From Pseudomonas taetrolens (GTDB lineage Bacteria; Pseudomonadota; Gammaproteobacteria; Pseudomonadales; Pseudomonadaceae), in assembly GCF_900475285.1 (NCBI RefSeq), contig NZ_LS483370.1:310001-374000 (forward strand): 64,000 nt of DNA, given 5' to 3'. The position numbers were made by a program, and so were the translations under genes. Position 1 is the first letter of the stretch. Each line of letters starts with the position of its first letter. Shown here in pieces: positions 28,334 through 41,593 of the stretch. The notes beneath the pieces are model-generated. The model worked only from the letters and a program-made list of their open reading frames with translations. It was not told the DNA's origin and did not search any database.

Positions 28334-28395
28334 GGATGTCCGCCGATACCGTCCGGGCAAAAGACGGTATCGACAAAGGCCGTAGCGGGTTGGCG

Positions 28396-29550
28396 TTATT
28401 GAGGCAACACTGCGCCTTTGGGCCACAACAGCCAGATACTGCCTGTCTGCTTCATGTCACCGGCCAATTGGCCCGCCTCGGGGCCGGTGCCGACGAAGAA
28501 GTCGGCACGCACTTCGCCCGCAATGGCACCGCCCGTGTCCTGGGCTGCTACCGGTCGCACGATGGGTTGGCCATCCGGTTGGGTGGTCGATAACCACAAC
28601 AGGCTGCCCAGCGGGATCACCTTGCGATCAACGGCCACGCTATAGCCAGGCGTCAGTGGCACGTTAAGCGAGCCGCGAGGCCCTTCGTTGCTGTCAGGAT
28701 TCTGGGTGAAAAACACATAGCTGGGGTTGCTTGCCAGCATCTCGTGTACCCGCTCAGGATGAGTCATGGCCCAGGCATGGATGGTGCCCATGGTCACGTC
28801 TTCCTTTTTCAACTCGCCCTGTTCAACCAGCCAGCGGCCAATGGGTTTGTAGGGATGACCGTTCTGGTCAGCGTAACCAATGCGCAACTGCCGACCATTA
28901 TCGAGTTGCACGCGGCCCGACCCCTGGATTTGCAGGAACTGCAGGTCCATCGGGTCGGTCAGCCACGCCAGCACCGGGGCATCCAGGCCTTTGCTGTTGA
29001 TGGTTTCAGCCGTGTCGTAGGGTTTGATCACGCGACCTTCAAGGCGTCCACGCAGGCGCTTGCCCTTGAGTTCGGGGTAAAGGCTGTCCAGATTCACCAC
29101 GATCAAGTCGGCGGGTATGCCGTAGATGGGGACGTTGGCGGCTTTGGTCCGGGTCAGGCTGCCAGGGTAGACCGGCTCGTAATAACCGGTGATCAAACCG
29201 TCGCTGCTGCCTTGTGCCGAGCGCAGGCTGTACACATCGAGATGGGTTTGCAGGAAGCTACTGATCTGTTCGACGCTCGGGCTGGCGGGCAAACTGGCGG
29301 CATCACTGCAAACGGGCCCCCAGTTCTGATCAGCCTTGAGGCGGGTGCAGGCGCTGCGCCACGACGCAAAGCCGCCTTGAAGGTCACTGCCCGTCACTTC
29401 CGGCAGTGCTCCCCAATCAGCTTTGCTGTAAGTCGTATGGGGTTCGGGTTGTGCGGCGTCCTTGTCTGTTTCCTTGTCGGTACCATTGCAACCGGCCAGT
29501 AGCATCACGACGGGCAGGGCCCAGGCCAGAGGTTTGAAAAATCTACTCAT
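28396..29550 (-). CDS. mltA: Membrane-bound lytic murein transglycosylase A
   Basis: A 384-residue outer-membrane lipoprotein: signal MSRFFKPLAWALPVVMLLAGC with lipidated Cys21. It cleaves peptidoglycan glycan strands and leaves 1,6-anhydroMurNAc ends. MltA domain segments: LITGYYEPVYPGSL, PVLAWLTDPMDLQFLQIQGSGRVQL, then the 3D domain GYSVAVDRKVIPLGSLLWL and AAQDTGGAIAGEVRADFFVGTG with the catalytic Asp region. GGAAC precedes the ATG. Monocistronic and convergent with the MAPEG gene. Confidence 0.95.
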   Translation of the reverse strand: MSRFFKPLAWALPVVMLLAGCNGTDKETDKDAAQPEPHTTYSKADWGALPEVTGSDLQGGFASWRSACTRLKADQNWGPVCSDAASLPASPSVEQISSFLQTHLDVYSLRSAQGSSDGLITGYYEPVYPGSLTRTKAANVPIYGIPADLIVVNLDSLYPELKGKRLRGRLEGRVIKPYDTAETINSKGLDAPVLAWLTDPMDLQFLQIQGSGRVQLDNGRQLRIGYADQNGHPYKPIGRWLVEQGELKKEDVTMGTIHAWAMTHPERVHEMLASNPSYVFFTQNPDSNEGPRGSLNVPLTPGYSVAVDRKVIPLGSLLWLSTTQPDGQPIVRPVAAQDTGGAIAGEVRADFFVGTGPEAGQLAGDMKQTGSIWLLWPKGAVLPQ

Positions 29551-29678
29551 CAGCGATGTTCCTTCAGAGTTTGCCGGAAGCGGATGACTGTCCAGGCAAC
29601 CCGTATATTCAATAGGGCTATTGGTCTTTGCAGGTGACACGAGGATACTGGCGGCCGATTCCGTGACGTGAAGCCACC

Positions 29679-30128
29679 ATGATTGTTAAACGATTGACTG
29701 TTGTAGTGCTGGCCTGCCTGATGCTGTCAGCGTGTGGCGGGGTTGATCCCGACTCGCCGCAAGGCCAGCGTAAAGCGATTTTCAAGCAAATGCTAAAGAC
29801 CAGCGAAGACCTGGGTGGCATGTTGCGTGGCCGCATTCCTTTCGACGGCCCGCGTTTTACCGCGGGTGCGACCCAGCTTGATGCGCTTTCTCATGAGCCC
29901 TGGAAGCATTTTTCGCAGGTCAAGGAGTCTGATCAAACCAATGCGACCGACGATGTCTGGCAAAAACAGGCGCGTTTTCAGGCATTGGCACGTCAGCTCG
30001 AAGCGGCCACCGGTGAACTGGTGGTCGTCAGTCAGGTTCAGCCCTACAAGGTCAGCAATCTGATGCCCGCGGTCAAGAAAGTCGAAGACACCTGCAGCGC
30101 GTGTCACAAGGAATTCCGCAACCACTGA
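29679..30128 (+). CDS. Lipid-anchored cytochrome c-prime/c556-type protein
   Basis: A 149-residue protein with lipoprotein signal (lipobox LSAC, Cys19) and one haem c motif at the very C-terminus, CSACH (Cys139, Cys142, His143). The fold with helices and a C-terminal CxxCH is that of cytochrome c'/c556. Residues between, such as PRFTAGATQLDALSHEPWKHFSQV, fit a four-helix bundle. It probably binds haem in the periplasm and serves in electron transfer or gas binding; the partner is unknown. The ribosome site is weak. Divergent from mltA. Confidence 0.82.
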   Translation: MIVKRLTVVVLACLMLSACGGVDPDSPQGQRKAIFKQMLKTSEDLGGMLRGRIPFDGPRFTAGATQLDALSHEPWKHFSQVKESDQTNATDDVWQKQARFQALARQLEAATGELVVVSQVQPYKVSNLMPAVKKVEDTCSACHKEFRNH

Positions 30129-30137
30129 GGGCTGCAC

Positions 30138-30169
30138 CCATCGAGAGCGGGCAAGCCCGCTCCAGTGGG
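30138..30169. repeat. Palindrome of the GAGCGGGC type between converging genes
   Basis: GAGCGGGC-aa-GCCCGCTC (30145-30162) flanked by CCCA/TGGG. A short form of the GGAGCGGGCTTGC repeat family of this genome; it may end both transcripts. Confidence 0.6.
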
Positions 30170-30178
30170 ACAGTGTCG

Positions 30179-30574
30179 TTATTTATCCAGTTGATCCAGC
30201 GCTTCTTGCAGCTCTTTGCGCGATTCAGCCAGCTTGTTTTTGCGCTTGTCGATTTTTTCCGGATCGCCTTTTTTCATGGCTTTGTCCAGGTCGGCCTGAC
30301 GCTGGCTGACTTCGTGCTTGGCTTCCAGCACCTTGTTTTCGCGTTCTTTCTTCAGACCCGAGTCGGTGCAATGAGCGGTCACTTCACTCAGGGCTTTTTC
30401 CAGTCCGGCCACCTGGTTGCTGTTGCCATGGGCGCGGGCTTGTTCGAGTTCCTGGCTGATGGCGTGTTTTTTAGCCTCACAGCCGGTCAATTCTGGTGCT
30501 TGATTGGCGGCCATCAGCGGGGCAGCGAGCAGACCACAAACAGTAAACAGGGCGAGCGGTGAAAGAAGTTTCAT
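30179..30574 (-). CDS. DUF1090 (YqjC-type) periplasmic protein
   Basis: A 131-residue secreted protein with signal peptide MKLLSPLALFTVCGLLAAPLMA. The mature part is highly charged and helical (coiled-coil-like): GCEAKKHAISQELEQARAHGN then KKERENKVLEAKHEVSQRQADLDKAMKKGD, with two Cys (in TGCEAK and AHCTDSG) able to form a disulfide. This is the DUF1090 layout; the function is not established. GGAGC lies 6 bases before the ATG. Confidence 0.85.
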   Translation of the reverse strand: MKLLSPLALFTVCGLLAAPLMAANQAPELTGCEAKKHAISQELEQARAHGNSNQVAGLEKALSEVTAHCTDSGLKKERENKVLEAKHEVSQRQADLDKAMKKGDPEKIDKRKNKLAESRKELQEALDQLDK

Positions 30575-30664
30575 AAAGAGCTCCATGACAAAAAATGACA
30601 ATAAACACGATTTAAAAACCGGTACGCGCTGTGCGCCCCGGGCAATGCTGCAGGCTTGGGGCGG

Positions 30665-33714
<3,050 letters not shown>

Positions 33715-33733
33715 CTCGACGGTTTCCTAATAA

Positions 33734-34729
33734 TTACCGATGGTGAGTGTCGCCAGCTGGCCGCTGAAAGTGGCGGACCTGAATCTGGAAACCATTACGT
33801 AAGCCTACATAGAGGCTTTCCCCGGGAACGAGTCCCGCAGCGGTGGCCCAACGGGCCAGATCATCTTGTTCAAAACCAAGCCACAGATCACCGCAAGCTT
33901 CACGGGCCCACGCCTGATTATGACTACATAACTCTGTTATCAGCAGGCTGGCGCCAGGTTGCAGCAAGGTGGCCAGTTGCTTGAGTGCTTCGGCCGGCGC
34001 AGCGAAATGGTGCAGGACCATGTTCAATACCACGCAATCGGCCTGGATCTGTGCATCGTGTAAGGCGTCGGCCAGGATCAGGCTGACATTGTTCAGTGAC
34101 TCTCGCTCACACAGCTGGCGAGCCAGCTCAAGCATTGCCGGGCTGTTGTCCAGTGCCGTGACCTGATGAAAGCGGCGGGCCAGATCGGGCAAAAAGCTGC
34201 CATCGCCAGGACCAACTTCCAGTGCTGTGGCCGCTGAATTGAAGCTCAGTTTGTCGAGCAGCGCCAAAACGCTGTCCCGATATTGCACCAGGCCGGCGAT
34301 CAAATCCTGTTGAGCGCGGAACTTCTCGGCTACGCGCGAGAAAAAGTCCTGGCTGGCTGCTGCGCGTTGCCCGTGTACGGCAGCGATACGTACCTGCACG
34401 TCGACGGGCAAGGCCAGGTTATCGACCTCTTCCAGCAGCGCTGCGTGCAATTTTCCGCCCAATCGTTCGGTGCGGGGCAGTGCGCGGCGATAAAAAATCG
34501 CATTGCCTTCGCGTCGTGTCGCTACCAGCTGCGCCTGGGCCAGCACCTTGAGGTGATGGCTCATGCCGGATTGGCCGATGGCAAAGATTTGCGCCAGCTC
34601 CAGTACACCAAACGAATCATTCGCCAGCGTACGCAGAACGTTCAGTCGCAGCGGATCGCCCCCGGCCTTGCACAGGGCGGAGAGATCGTCGCAATCGTCG
34701 TGGCTGATAATAGGCGCGCGCAGGTTCAT
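33734..34729 (-). CDS. sahR: ArsR-type regulator fused to a methyltransferase domain; SahR-like SAH sensor
   Basis: A 331-residue fusion: ArsR winged helix at about 15-85 (GDPLRLNVLRTLANDSFGVLELAQIFAIGQSGMSHHLKVL) and a class I methyltransferase fold from about 150 (ALEVGPGDGSFLPDLARRFHQVTALDNSPAMLELA; motif I E-x-G-x-G-x-G; VLNMVLHHFAAP). SahR regulators of Proteobacteria have this architecture, sense S-adenosylhomocysteine and control methionine-cycle genes. The gene lies directly before metK, and a perfect 11-2-11 palindrome lies 41 bases upstream. No metal-binding Cys pair is seen, so this is not a metal sensor. No strong ribosome site precedes the ATG. The sahR assignment is inference from architecture and context; an actual methyltransferase is the alternative. 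Confidence 0.75.
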   Translation of the reverse strand: MNLRAPIISHDDCDDLSALCKAGGDPLRLNVLRTLANDSFGVLELAQIFAIGQSGMSHHLKVLAQAQLVATRREGNAIFYRRALPRTERLGGKLHAALLEEVDNLALPVDVQVRIAAVHGQRAAASQDFFSRVAEKFRAQQDLIAGLVQYRDSVLALLDKLSFNSAATALEVGPGDGSFLPDLARRFHQVTALDNSPAMLELARQLCERESLNNVSLILADALHDAQIQADCVVLNMVLHHFAAPAEALKQLATLLQPGASLLITELCSHNQAWAREACGDLWLGFEQDDLARWATAAGLVPGESLYVGLRNGFQIQVRHFQRPAGDTHHR

Positions 34730-34769
34730 GGGGCCGCAGTCTAGTTACCCGCTCCAGACCTAGCAAGTT

Positions 34770-34793
34770 CAATATCAAAACTTTTTGATATTG
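34770..34793. promoter_or_regulatory. Palindromic operator candidate for the SahR-like regulator
   Basis: CAATATCAAAA-CT-TTTTGATATTG, a perfect inverted repeat of 11+11 bases, 41 bases upstream of the regulator start. It overlaps TTGATA/TTGAAC sequences that could serve as a -35 toward sahR-metK, a placement that suits a repressor. It also lies 208 bases before tkt on the other strand. Confidence 0.7.
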
Positions 34794-35001
34794 CTCGATA
34801 AGTGGTGCGTTTGTCGGGCCGGATGATTGTATTGACGAAAAGCCTGTCCTATTCCTCGGTAGGTTGAACGGTTAAGCACAGGAAAAACGCCACAAGTGAC
34901 TATCTGTCATTGCCCCGAGGGCGTTGCCTGAGGGAAAATACTCGCCTTTTTTCCGTTCCGTTTTAATCAAATGCGTTTTTATCACATTCAGGAGAACAGC
35001 G

Positions 35002-36999
35002 ATGCCCAGCCGTCGTGAGCGTGCCAACGCCATTCGTGCACTCAGCATGGATGCCGTGCAAAAAGCCAACAGCGGCCATCCCGGTGCCCCTATGGGTATG
35101 GCAGATATCGCCGAAGTACTGTGGCGCGATTATCTGAAACACAACCCGAGCAACCCGTCTTTCGCCGACCGCGACCGCTTCGTGCTGTCCAATGGTCACG
35201 GCTCGATGCTGATCTACTCGCTGTTGCACCTGACCGGCTACGACCTGTCAATCGACGACCTGAAAAACTTCCGCCAGTTGCACAGCCGCACCCCGGGTCA
35301 CCCGGAACTGGGCTACACGCCGGGCGTTGAAACCACCACTGGCCCGTTGGGTCAGGGCCTGGCCAACGCGGTGGGTTTTGCCCTGGCAGAAAAAGTACTG
35401 GGCGCGCAGTTCAACCGTCCCGGGCATAACGTTGTCGACCACCACACCTACGTGTTCCTGGGTGATGGTTGCATGATGGAAGGCATTTCCCACGAAGTCA
35501 GCTCGCTGGCCGGCACTTTGGGCCTGGGCAAGTTGATCGCGTTCTACGACGACAACGGCATCTCCATCGATGGCGAAGTTGAAGGCTGGTTCACCGATGA
35601 CACGCCGAAGCGTTTCGAAGCCTACAACTGGCAAGTGATCCGCAACGTTGACGGCCACGACCCGGAAGAAATCAAAACCGCGATCGAAACCGCCCGCAAG
35701 AGCGAACAGCCAACGCTGATCTGCTGCAAAACCACCATCGGTTTCGGTTCGCCGAACAAGCAGGGCAAAGAAGATTGCCACGGTGCCCCACTGGGCGCAG
35801 AGGAAATCGCCCTGACCCGCCAGACCCTGAACTGGAGCCACGGTCCGTTTGAAGTCCCGGCTGATATCTATGCCGAATGGGATGCCAAGCAAGCCGGTGC
35901 TGCCGTTGAGTCCGAGTGGGATCAGCGTTTCGCGGCCTACGCTGCCGAATTCCCTGAGCTGGCGGCTGAGCTGTCCCGTCGCTTGAGCGGCAAGCTGCCA
36001 GCTGACTTCGATGCCAAGGCCAATGCCTACATCGCTGAAGTCGCTGCCAAAGGCGAGACCATCGCCAGCCGTAAAGCCAGCCAGAATGCCCTCAACGCTT
36101 TCGGCCCTCTGTTGCCGGAACTGCTCGGCGGCTCGGCTGACCTGGCCGGTTCCAACCTGACCCTGTGGAAAGGCTGCAAGGGTGTCAGCGCTGAAGATGC
36201 CAGCGGCAACTACATGTACTACGGCGTACGTGAGTTCGGCATGAGCGCCATCATGAACGGTGTTGCCCTGCACGGCGCACTGGTGCCTTACGGCGCCACC
36301 TTCCTGATGTTCATGGAATATGCCCGTAATGCCATCCGCATGTCGGCCCTGATGAAGCAGCGCGTGATCTACGTGTTCACCCACGACTCCATCGGTCTGG
36401 GCGAAGACGGTCCGACGCACCAGCCAGTCGAGCAATTGACCAGCCTGCGTACCACACCGAACCTGGACACCTGGCGTCCGGCTGACGCGGTGGAATCCGC
36501 AGCGGCCTGGAAGTACGCCCTGGAGCGCAATGACGGCCCGTCCGCGTTGATCTTCTCGCGCCAGAACCTGAACCACCAGACCCGTGATGCCGCGCAAATC
36601 GCCGACATCAACCGTGGTGGCTATGTGCTCAGGGACTGTGCAGGCGAGCCGGAGCTGATCCTGATTTCGGCCGGTTCCGAAGTGGGCCTGGCGGTACAGG
36701 CTTACGACAAGCTGACCGAGCAGGGCCGCAAGGTACGCGTGGTTTCGATGCCATGCACCAGCGTGTATGAAGCTCAGGATGCTGGCTACAAGCAATCGGT
36801 TCTGCCGTTGCAAGTAAGCGCCCGTATCGCTATCGAAGCATCGCACGCTGACTACTGGTACAAGTACGTGGGCCTGGAAGGCCGCGTCATCGGCATGACC
36901 ACCTACGGCGAGTCGGCGCCTGCGCCTGCCTTGTTCGAAGAGTTCGGTTTCACCCTGGAAAACATCCTGGGTCAGGCTGAAGAGCTGCTGGAAGACTAA
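35002..36999 (+). CDS. tkt: Transketolase
   Basis: A 665-residue thiamine diphosphate enzyme of the pentose phosphate pathway that moves two-carbon units between sugar phosphates. Hallmarks: [19 protein letters not shown] near residue 25, the ThDP/Mg motif [38 protein letters not shown] near 155-190, [21 protein letters not shown] near 460 and a C-terminal transketolase domain. AGGAGAA lies 7 bases before the ATG. First in the co-oriented run tkt-epd-pgk-lipoprotein-fba. Confidence 0.97.
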   Translation: MPSRRERANAIRALSMDAVQKANSGHPGAPMGMADIAEVLWRDYLKHNPSNPSFADRDRFVLSNGHGSMLIYSLLHLTGYDLSIDDLKNFRQLHSRTPGHPELGYTPGVETTTGPLGQGLANAVGFALAEKVLGAQFNRPGHNVVDHHTYVFLGDGCMMEGISHEVSSLAGTLGLGKLIAFYDDNGISIDGEVEGWFTDDTPKRFEAYNWQVIRNVDGHDPEEIKTAIETARKSEQPTLICCKTTIGFGSPNKQGKEDCHGAPLGAEEIALTRQTLNWSHGPFEVPADIYAEWDAKQAGAAVESEWDQRFAAYAAEFPELAAELSRRLSGKLPADFDAKANAYIAEVAAKGETIASRKASQNALNAFGPLLPELLGGSADLAGSNLTLWKGCKGVSAEDASGNYMYYGVREFGMSAIMNGVALHGALVPYGATFLMFMEYARNAIRMSALMKQRVIYVFTHDSIGLGEDGPTHQPVEQLTSLRTTPNLDTWRPADAVESAAAWKYALERNDGPSALIFSRQNLNHQTRDAAQIADINRGGYVLRDCAGEPELILISAGSEVGLAVQAYDKLTEQGRKVRVVSMPCTSVYEAQDAGYKQSVLPLQVSARIAIEASHADYWYKYVGLEGRVIGMTTYGESAPAPALFEEFGFTLENILGQAEELLED

Positions 37000-37010
37000 A
37001 GCAAGCTCCT

Positions 37011-37102
37011 TGTAGCCGCTGCCGCAGGCTGCGACAAAGGCCGCAGCACCTTCGCTTTCGTGAGGGCCGCTGCGTAACCCGTCGCAGCCTGCGGCTGCGG
37101 CT
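37011..37102. repeat. REP-type pair between tkt and epd
   Basis: TGTAGCCGCTGCCGCAGGCTGCG at the left, GTCGCAGCCTGCGGCTGCGGCT at the right; an inverted BIME-like pair inside a co-oriented gene run, so it may shape the tkt 3' end. Confidence 0.75.
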
Positions 37103-37144
37103 CCAGGGTTTTGCATTTACTGCTTGCACTGATAAGAGAACCTC

Positions 37145-38200
37145 ATGCCCCAAACGCGCCCTTACAAAGTTGCACTCAACGGTTATGGCCGGATTGGTCG
37201 TTGCGTCTTGCGTGCGTTGTTTGAGCGAGGAGCAGCTGCCGGGTTTGAAATTGTTGCACTCAATGATTTGGCCGACATGGCCAGTCTCGAATATTTGACG
37301 CGCTTCGACTCCACCCACGGCCGGTTTCCGGGCGAGATTCGGATCGAAGGCGACTGCCTGCATATCAATGGCGACTGTGTGAAGGTGTTCCGCAGTGCCA
37401 CCCCTGAAGGAATCGACTGGGCCGCATTGGGCGTTGATCTGGTGCTGGAGTGTTCCGGCGTCTACAACACCCGGGCAGATGGCCAGCGCTTCCTTGATGC
37501 CGGGGCTCCCCGCGTGTTGTTTTCGCAGCCGATGGCCAACGAGGCAGATGTCGATGCCACCATCGTGTACGGCGTTAACCAGCAGAGCCTGACCGGTGAA
37601 GAGCGCCTGGTGTCCAATGCCTCCTGCACCACCAACTGCGGTGTGCCGCTGTTACGCCTGCTGGATGAGGCGTTCGGCCTGGAGTACGTATCGATTACCA
37701 CCATTCACTCGGCAATGAACGATCAGCCGGTGATTGACGCTTATCACCACGAAGACCTTCGCCGTACCCGCTCGGCGTTCCAGTCGGTAATACCGGTGTC
37801 CACAGGTCTGGCGAAAGGCATCGAGCGATTGTTGCCGGAACTTGCCGGGCGGATTCAAGCCAAAGCTGTTCGAGTGCCGACGCTGAACGTGTCGTGCCTC
37901 GATATTACGTTGGTTACGGCGCGCGACACCGATGCCGTGGAGGTCAACCGCGTTCTGCGCGAGGCCGCCACCAGCGGCCCGCTCAAAGGCTTGTTGGCCT
38001 ACACAGAGCTGCCGCACGCCAGTTGTGATTTTAACCATGACCCGCATTCGGCAATTGTTGATGCCAGCCAGACCCGCGTTTCCGGCCCCCGGCTGGTAAA
38101 CCTGCTGGCCTGGTTCGACAACGAATGGGGCTTTGCCAATCGAATGATCGATGTGGCACAGCACTATCTGCACGTTACTCACCCCAAATCCGTTCTCTAA
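37145..38200 (+). CDS. epd: D-erythrose-4-phosphate dehydrogenase
   Basis: A 351-residue GAPDH-fold enzyme that oxidises erythrose 4-phosphate to 4-phosphoerythronate, the first step toward pyridoxal phosphate. NAD fold [21 protein letters not shown], catalytic Cys161 in [40 protein letters not shown], which has the Epd-type motif in place of the GAPDH sequence, and [12 protein letters not shown]. Its place between tkt and pgk is the classical gapB/epd-pgk-fba order. AAGAGAACC precedes the ATG. Confidence 0.94.
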   Translation: MPQTRPYKVALNGYGRIGRCVLRALFERGAAAGFEIVALNDLADMASLEYLTRFDSTHGRFPGEIRIEGDCLHINGDCVKVFRSATPEGIDWAALGVDLVLECSGVYNTRADGQRFLDAGAPRVLFSQPMANEADVDATIVYGVNQQSLTGEERLVSNASCTTNCGVPLLRLLDEAFGLEYVSITTIHSAMNDQPVIDAYHHEDLRRTRSAFQSVIPVSTGLAKGIERLLPELAGRIQAKAVRVPTLNVSCLDITLVTARDTDAVEVNRVLREAATSGPLKGLLAYTELPHASCDFNHDPHSAIVDASQTRVSGPRLVNLLAWFDNEWGFANRMIDVAQHYLHVTHPKSVL

Positions 38201-38226
38201 CATTAGAAACTCAGGAACTGCGACCC

Positions 38227-39390
38227 ATGACCGTGTTGAAGATGACCGACCTCGATCTGCAAGGTAAGCGCGTACTGATCCGCGAAGACCTCAACGTCCC
38301 AGTCAAGGACGGTGTAGTCACCAGCGATGCGCGCATCCTTGCCTCGCTGCCGACCATCAAGCTGGCGTTGGAAAAAGGCGCGGCGGTTATGATCTGCTCG
38401 CACCTGGGACGTCCGACCGAGGGCGAATTCTCCCCTGAAAACAGCCTCAAGCCTGTCGCTGAGTACCTGAGCAAGGCCTTGGGCCGCGATGTACCGCTGG
38501 TCAGCGATTACCTGAACGGCGTTGATGTCAACGCGGGTGACGTCGTGTTGTTCGAAAACGTACGCTTCAACAAGGGCGAGAAGAAAAACGCCGACGAACT
38601 GGCCCGCCAGTACGCTGACCTGTGCGACGTGTTTGTGATGGACGCTTTCGGTACCGCTCACCGCGCCGAAGGTTCGACCCACGGCGTAGCCAAGTTCGCC
38701 AAAGTTGCCGCAGCAGGCCCGTTGCTGGCCGCCGAACTGGCAGCGCTGGGCAAGGCACTGGGGGCTCCGGCCAAACCCATGGCGGCGATTGTTGCTGGCT
38801 CCAAGGTGTCGACCAAGCTCGAAGTCCTCAACAGCCTGAGCCAGATCTGCGACCTGCTGATCGTGGGCGGCGGGATTGCCAACACGTTCCTGGCCGCAGC
38901 CGGTCATCCGGTGGGCAAGTCGCTGTACGAACCTGACCTGCTGGACACCGCACGGGCGATCGCGGCCAAGGTCAACGTACCGCTGCCGACAGATGTCGTG
39001 GTGGCCAAGGAATTTGCTGAAAGCGCAGTGGCAACCGTCAAGCTGATTGCTGACGTTGCTGAAGACGACATGATTCTGGACATCGGTCCACAAACAGCTG
39101 CACATTTCGCCGAGCTGTTGAAGTCATCCAGGACTATTCTGTGGAATGGCCCGGTCGGCGTATTTGAGTTCGATCAGTTTGGCCAAGGCACCAAAACCCT
39201 GGCCAACGCTATCGCCGAAAGCGCAGCGTTCTCCATTGCTGGCGGTGGCGATACGCTGGCCGCTATCGACAAGTACGGTATTGCGGATCAAATTTCTTAC
39301 ATCTCCACCGGCGGTGGTGCGTTCCTTGAGTTCGTCGAGGGCAAGGTATTGCCAGCGGTGGAAATCCTGGAAAGCCGCGCCAAAGCCTGA
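38227..39390 (+). CDS. pgk: Phosphoglycerate kinase
   Basis: A 387-residue glycolytic kinase moving phosphate between 1,3-bisphosphoglycerate and ADP. Two-domain fold: N-terminal [15 protein letters not shown] and [14 protein letters not shown] (substrate site), hinge, then C-terminal [12 protein letters not shown] and [13 protein letters not shown] with nucleotide binding. It begins 26 bases after epd; no promoter or terminator lies between. Confidence 0.97.
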   Translation: MTVLKMTDLDLQGKRVLIREDLNVPVKDGVVTSDARILASLPTIKLALEKGAAVMICSHLGRPTEGEFSPENSLKPVAEYLSKALGRDVPLVSDYLNGVDVNAGDVVLFENVRFNKGEKKNADELARQYADLCDVFVMDAFGTAHRAEGSTHGVAKFAKVAAAGPLLAAELAALGKALGAPAKPMAAIVAGSKVSTKLEVLNSLSQICDLLIVGGGIANTFLAAAGHPVGKSLYEPDLLDTARAIAAKVNVPLPTDVVVAKEFAESAVATVKLIADVAEDDMILDIGPQTAAHFAELLKSSRTILWNGPVGVFEFDQFGQGTKTLANAIAESAAFSIAGGGDTLAAIDKYGIADQISYISTGGGAFLEFVEGKVLPAVEILESRAKA

Positions 39391-39416
39391 AGGTGTTTCA
39401 GGCCCTGAAAGGAAGC

Positions 39417-39641
39417 ATGGACATGGTCAAGTTGTTACCGCTGTTGATGATTGCGGGCTTTTTGGCCGGTTGCGCCGGCTCGAGCGAGTCGACGCCCGAA
39501 GCAGCCACCCCCGAAGAGAGCGGTTGCTACCAGGCAGACTGGCAGGCGCAGAGTGTGCCGCTGGTCAATAAACGTTCAGGGCCTGAAGCGCTGGAGAAGT
39601 ACGAGTCACCCCAGCCCGCGAAAGAGCGCGGCTGTCCCTGA
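39417..39641 (+). CDS. Small lipoprotein between pgk and fba
   Basis: A 74-residue protein with a lipoprotein signal (MDMVKLLPLLMIAGFLAGC, lipobox LAGC) and a short polar mature part containing PEESGCYQADWQAQSVPLVNKRSGPEALEKY. AAGGAAG lies just before the first ATG; an ATG two codons later has more usual spacing. It sits 26 bases after pgk, in a glycolytic run, but is not a known glycolytic component. Family not recognised. Confidence 0.65.
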   Translation: MDMVKLLPLLMIAGFLAGCAGSSESTPEAATPEESGCYQADWQAQSVPLVNKRSGPEALEKYESPQPAKERGCP

Positions 39642-39729
39642 ACTCGCTCCTGCAAGAGAGCGAGTAGCCAGGGCTGATGCTGTAACGTTTCAGCCAGACA
39701 GAATCCGCATTTCGGGGGCAAGCCCCCGA
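39642..39729 (+). other. Two hairpins between the lipoprotein gene and fba
   Basis: ACTCGCTC (39642-39649) pairs with GAGCGAGT (39658-39665), and TCGGGGGC-aa-GCCCCCGA lies at 39712-39729. They separate the pgk-lipoprotein transcript from fba and may be processing or partial termination sites; no T-run is present. Confidence 0.5.
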
Positions 39730-39808
39730 TCTGCAATAACTTGAATAGCAGCCGCCGCTACGGCAGGCTTGCACGATTAACGACCCTCGTCCGGGAGAGA
39801 GACTCACA

Positions 39809-40873
39809 ATGGCACTTATCAGCATGCGCCAGATGTTGGACCACGCCGCCGAATTCGGCTACGGCGTTCCAGCCTTCAACGTAAACAACCTTGAGCAGAT
39901 GCGCGCCATTATGGAAGCCGCTGACAAGACTGACTCCCCGGTGATCGTTCAGGCTTCGGCCGGTGCGCGTAAATACGCAGGTGCACCGTTTCTGCGTCAC
40001 CTGATCCTGGCGGCCATCGAAGAATTCCCGCATATCCCGGTGTGCATGCACCAGGACCACGGCACCAGCCCTGACGTCTGCCAGCGCTCGATTCAACTGG
40101 GCTTCAGCTCGGTGATGATGGACGGCTCGCTGGGCGAAGACGGCAAAACCCCAACCGACTACGACTACAACGTTCGTGTCACTCAGCAGACGGTTGCGCT
40201 GGCGCATGCGTGCGGTGTGTCGGTTGAAGGCGAGCTGGGCTGCCTGGGTTCCCTGGAAACCGGTATGGCCGGTGAAGAAGACGGCATCGGCGCAGAAGGC
40301 GTGCTGGATCACAGCCAAATGCTGACCGATCCTGAAGAAGCCGCTGACTTCGTGAAGCGTACTCAAGTGGATGCCCTGGCCATCGCTATCGGTACCTCCC
40401 ACGGCGCGTACAAGTTCACCAAGCCGCCTACCGGCGACGTGTTGGCCATCGACCGCATCAAAGAGATCCACAAACGCATTCCCAACACTCACCTGGTGAT
40501 GCACGGTTCGTCGTCGGTTCCACAAGAGTGGCTGGCAATCATCAATGAGTTCGGCGGCGACATCAAAGAAACCTACGGTGTGCCGGTCGAAGAAATCGTT
40601 GAAGGCATCAAGCACGGCGTGCGCAAGGTCAACATTGACACCGACCTGCGTCTGGCATCGACCGGCGCCATGCGTCGCATGATGGCTACCCACCCGAGCG
40701 AGTTCGACCCGCGCAAATTCTTCGCGGCGACCGTGACTGCCATGCGTGACGTGTGCATTGCGCGTTACGAAGCCTTCGGCACCGCCGGTAACGCTTCGAA
40801 GATCAAACCGGTCTCCCTCGAAGCCATGTACCAGCGCTACTTGAAGGGTGAGCTGAACGCCAAGGTCAACTAA
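39809..40873 (+). CDS. fba: Class II fructose-bisphosphate aldolase (Calvin-type subfamily)
   Basis: A 354-residue zinc aldolase that cleaves fructose 1,6-bisphosphate. Landmarks: [15 protein letters not shown] near residue 18, metal-binding HQDHGTS near 86, [15 protein letters not shown] with a conserved acidic residue, [20 protein letters not shown] and [11 protein letters not shown]. Last in the tkt-epd-pgk run; a strong terminator follows. Confidence 0.96.
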   Translation: MALISMRQMLDHAAEFGYGVPAFNVNNLEQMRAIMEAADKTDSPVIVQASAGARKYAGAPFLRHLILAAIEEFPHIPVCMHQDHGTSPDVCQRSIQLGFSSVMMDGSLGEDGKTPTDYDYNVRVTQQTVALAHACGVSVEGELGCLGSLETGMAGEEDGIGAEGVLDHSQMLTDPEEAADFVKRTQVDALAIAIGTSHGAYKFTKPPTGDVLAIDRIKEIHKRIPNTHLVMHGSSSVPQEWLAIINEFGGDIKETYGVPVEEIVEGIKHGVRKVNIDTDLRLASTGAMRRMMATHPSEFDPRKFFAATVTAMRDVCIARYEAFGTAGNASKIKPVSLEAMYQRYLKGELNAKVN

Positions 40874-40888
40874 GCCCTGAGGCGTACG

Positions 40889-40918
40889 AAAAAAGCCCGC
40901 AGCGATGCGGGCTTTTTT
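40889..40918. terminator. Rho-independent terminator after fba
   Basis: AAAAAAGCCCGCA-gcga-TGCGGGCTTTTTT, symmetrical, so usable by fba and by the converging DUF3077-type gene. Confidence 0.95.
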
Positions 40919-40944
40919 GTGGGTGGCTGGCAGCCCCTGCGAGG

Positions 40945-41337
40945 TCAGTTGTGCCCCGAAGGCATTTGCTCCGGATCGATGCCGTTGCCCTTGAGCAGCG
41001 CATCCACCAGCGAGCGTGCCATTTCGACGGAGTGCACCAATGACCAGACCAGCCCGCGCTCTACGCCGCTGGCCATTTCGGTGATTTCGTCCGACACCTC
41101 TTCGGCGCTCTTGAGCAGCATCGACACGTGCTGCAGGGCTGACAATGCGGGCACGTCGTTGCGCACGGTAAAAGGTGATTGCGGATTCACCTGGCGTGCC
41201 CGGGTGGGCTTGAGGTGGTCGACAGGAATGGACGTTGTGCGCAGTGTTTCGAGGAGATGCCGGGTTGTTTCGTCATGTTGGTGATCGTCGCGCTTGAGGC
41301 GTGTTGGCTTGGGATCATCCGGCATCTTTTTTTTCAT
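40945..41337 (-). CDS. DUF3077-like small protein
   Basis: A 130-residue protein with a polar N-terminal half (MKKKMPDDPKPTRLKRDDHQHD...) and a C-terminal helical domain, SPFTVRNDVPALSALQHVSMLLKSAEEVSDEITEMASGVERGLVWSLVHSVEMARSLVDALL, which fits the DUF3077 pattern of small Pseudomonas proteins. GGAAAAG precedes the ATG. Function unknown. It is a relative in layout to the broken gene at 5350-5668. Convergent with fba and divergent from the YgjP-type gene. Confidence 0.65.
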   Translation of the reverse strand: MKKKMPDDPKPTRLKRDDHQHDETTRHLLETLRTTSIPVDHLKPTRARQVNPQSPFTVRNDVPALSALQHVSMLLKSAEEVSDEITEMASGVERGLVWSLVHSVEMARSLVDALLKGNGIDPEQMPSGHN

Positions 41338-41593
41338 GTCTTTTCCAGAGCAATCAGCATTCAAGGCAGGGGGCAGGGGAACTCAAGAAGATAGCGCCGT
41401 GGCTTTCAACGCTGCAACCCGTGCTTGGGGCGAAAGCATTTTCTCGGAAGCGTCCTTCTCTTATCAGCATAAGTATCTGACTTTCACCCCACCGGGCCGG
41501 ACCGGCGTGTACTGGTATCGGGCAAATGCCAGGGCCCACGACTGGGCTGAATTCGCTACACTGGTGCACTTTTACGCTGTGCGTTGGCGCCCC

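Noticed and set aside
34832..34837. TTGACG as the -35 of tkt
   Set aside because: No acceptable -10 lies 16-18 bases downstream, so the promoter was not called.
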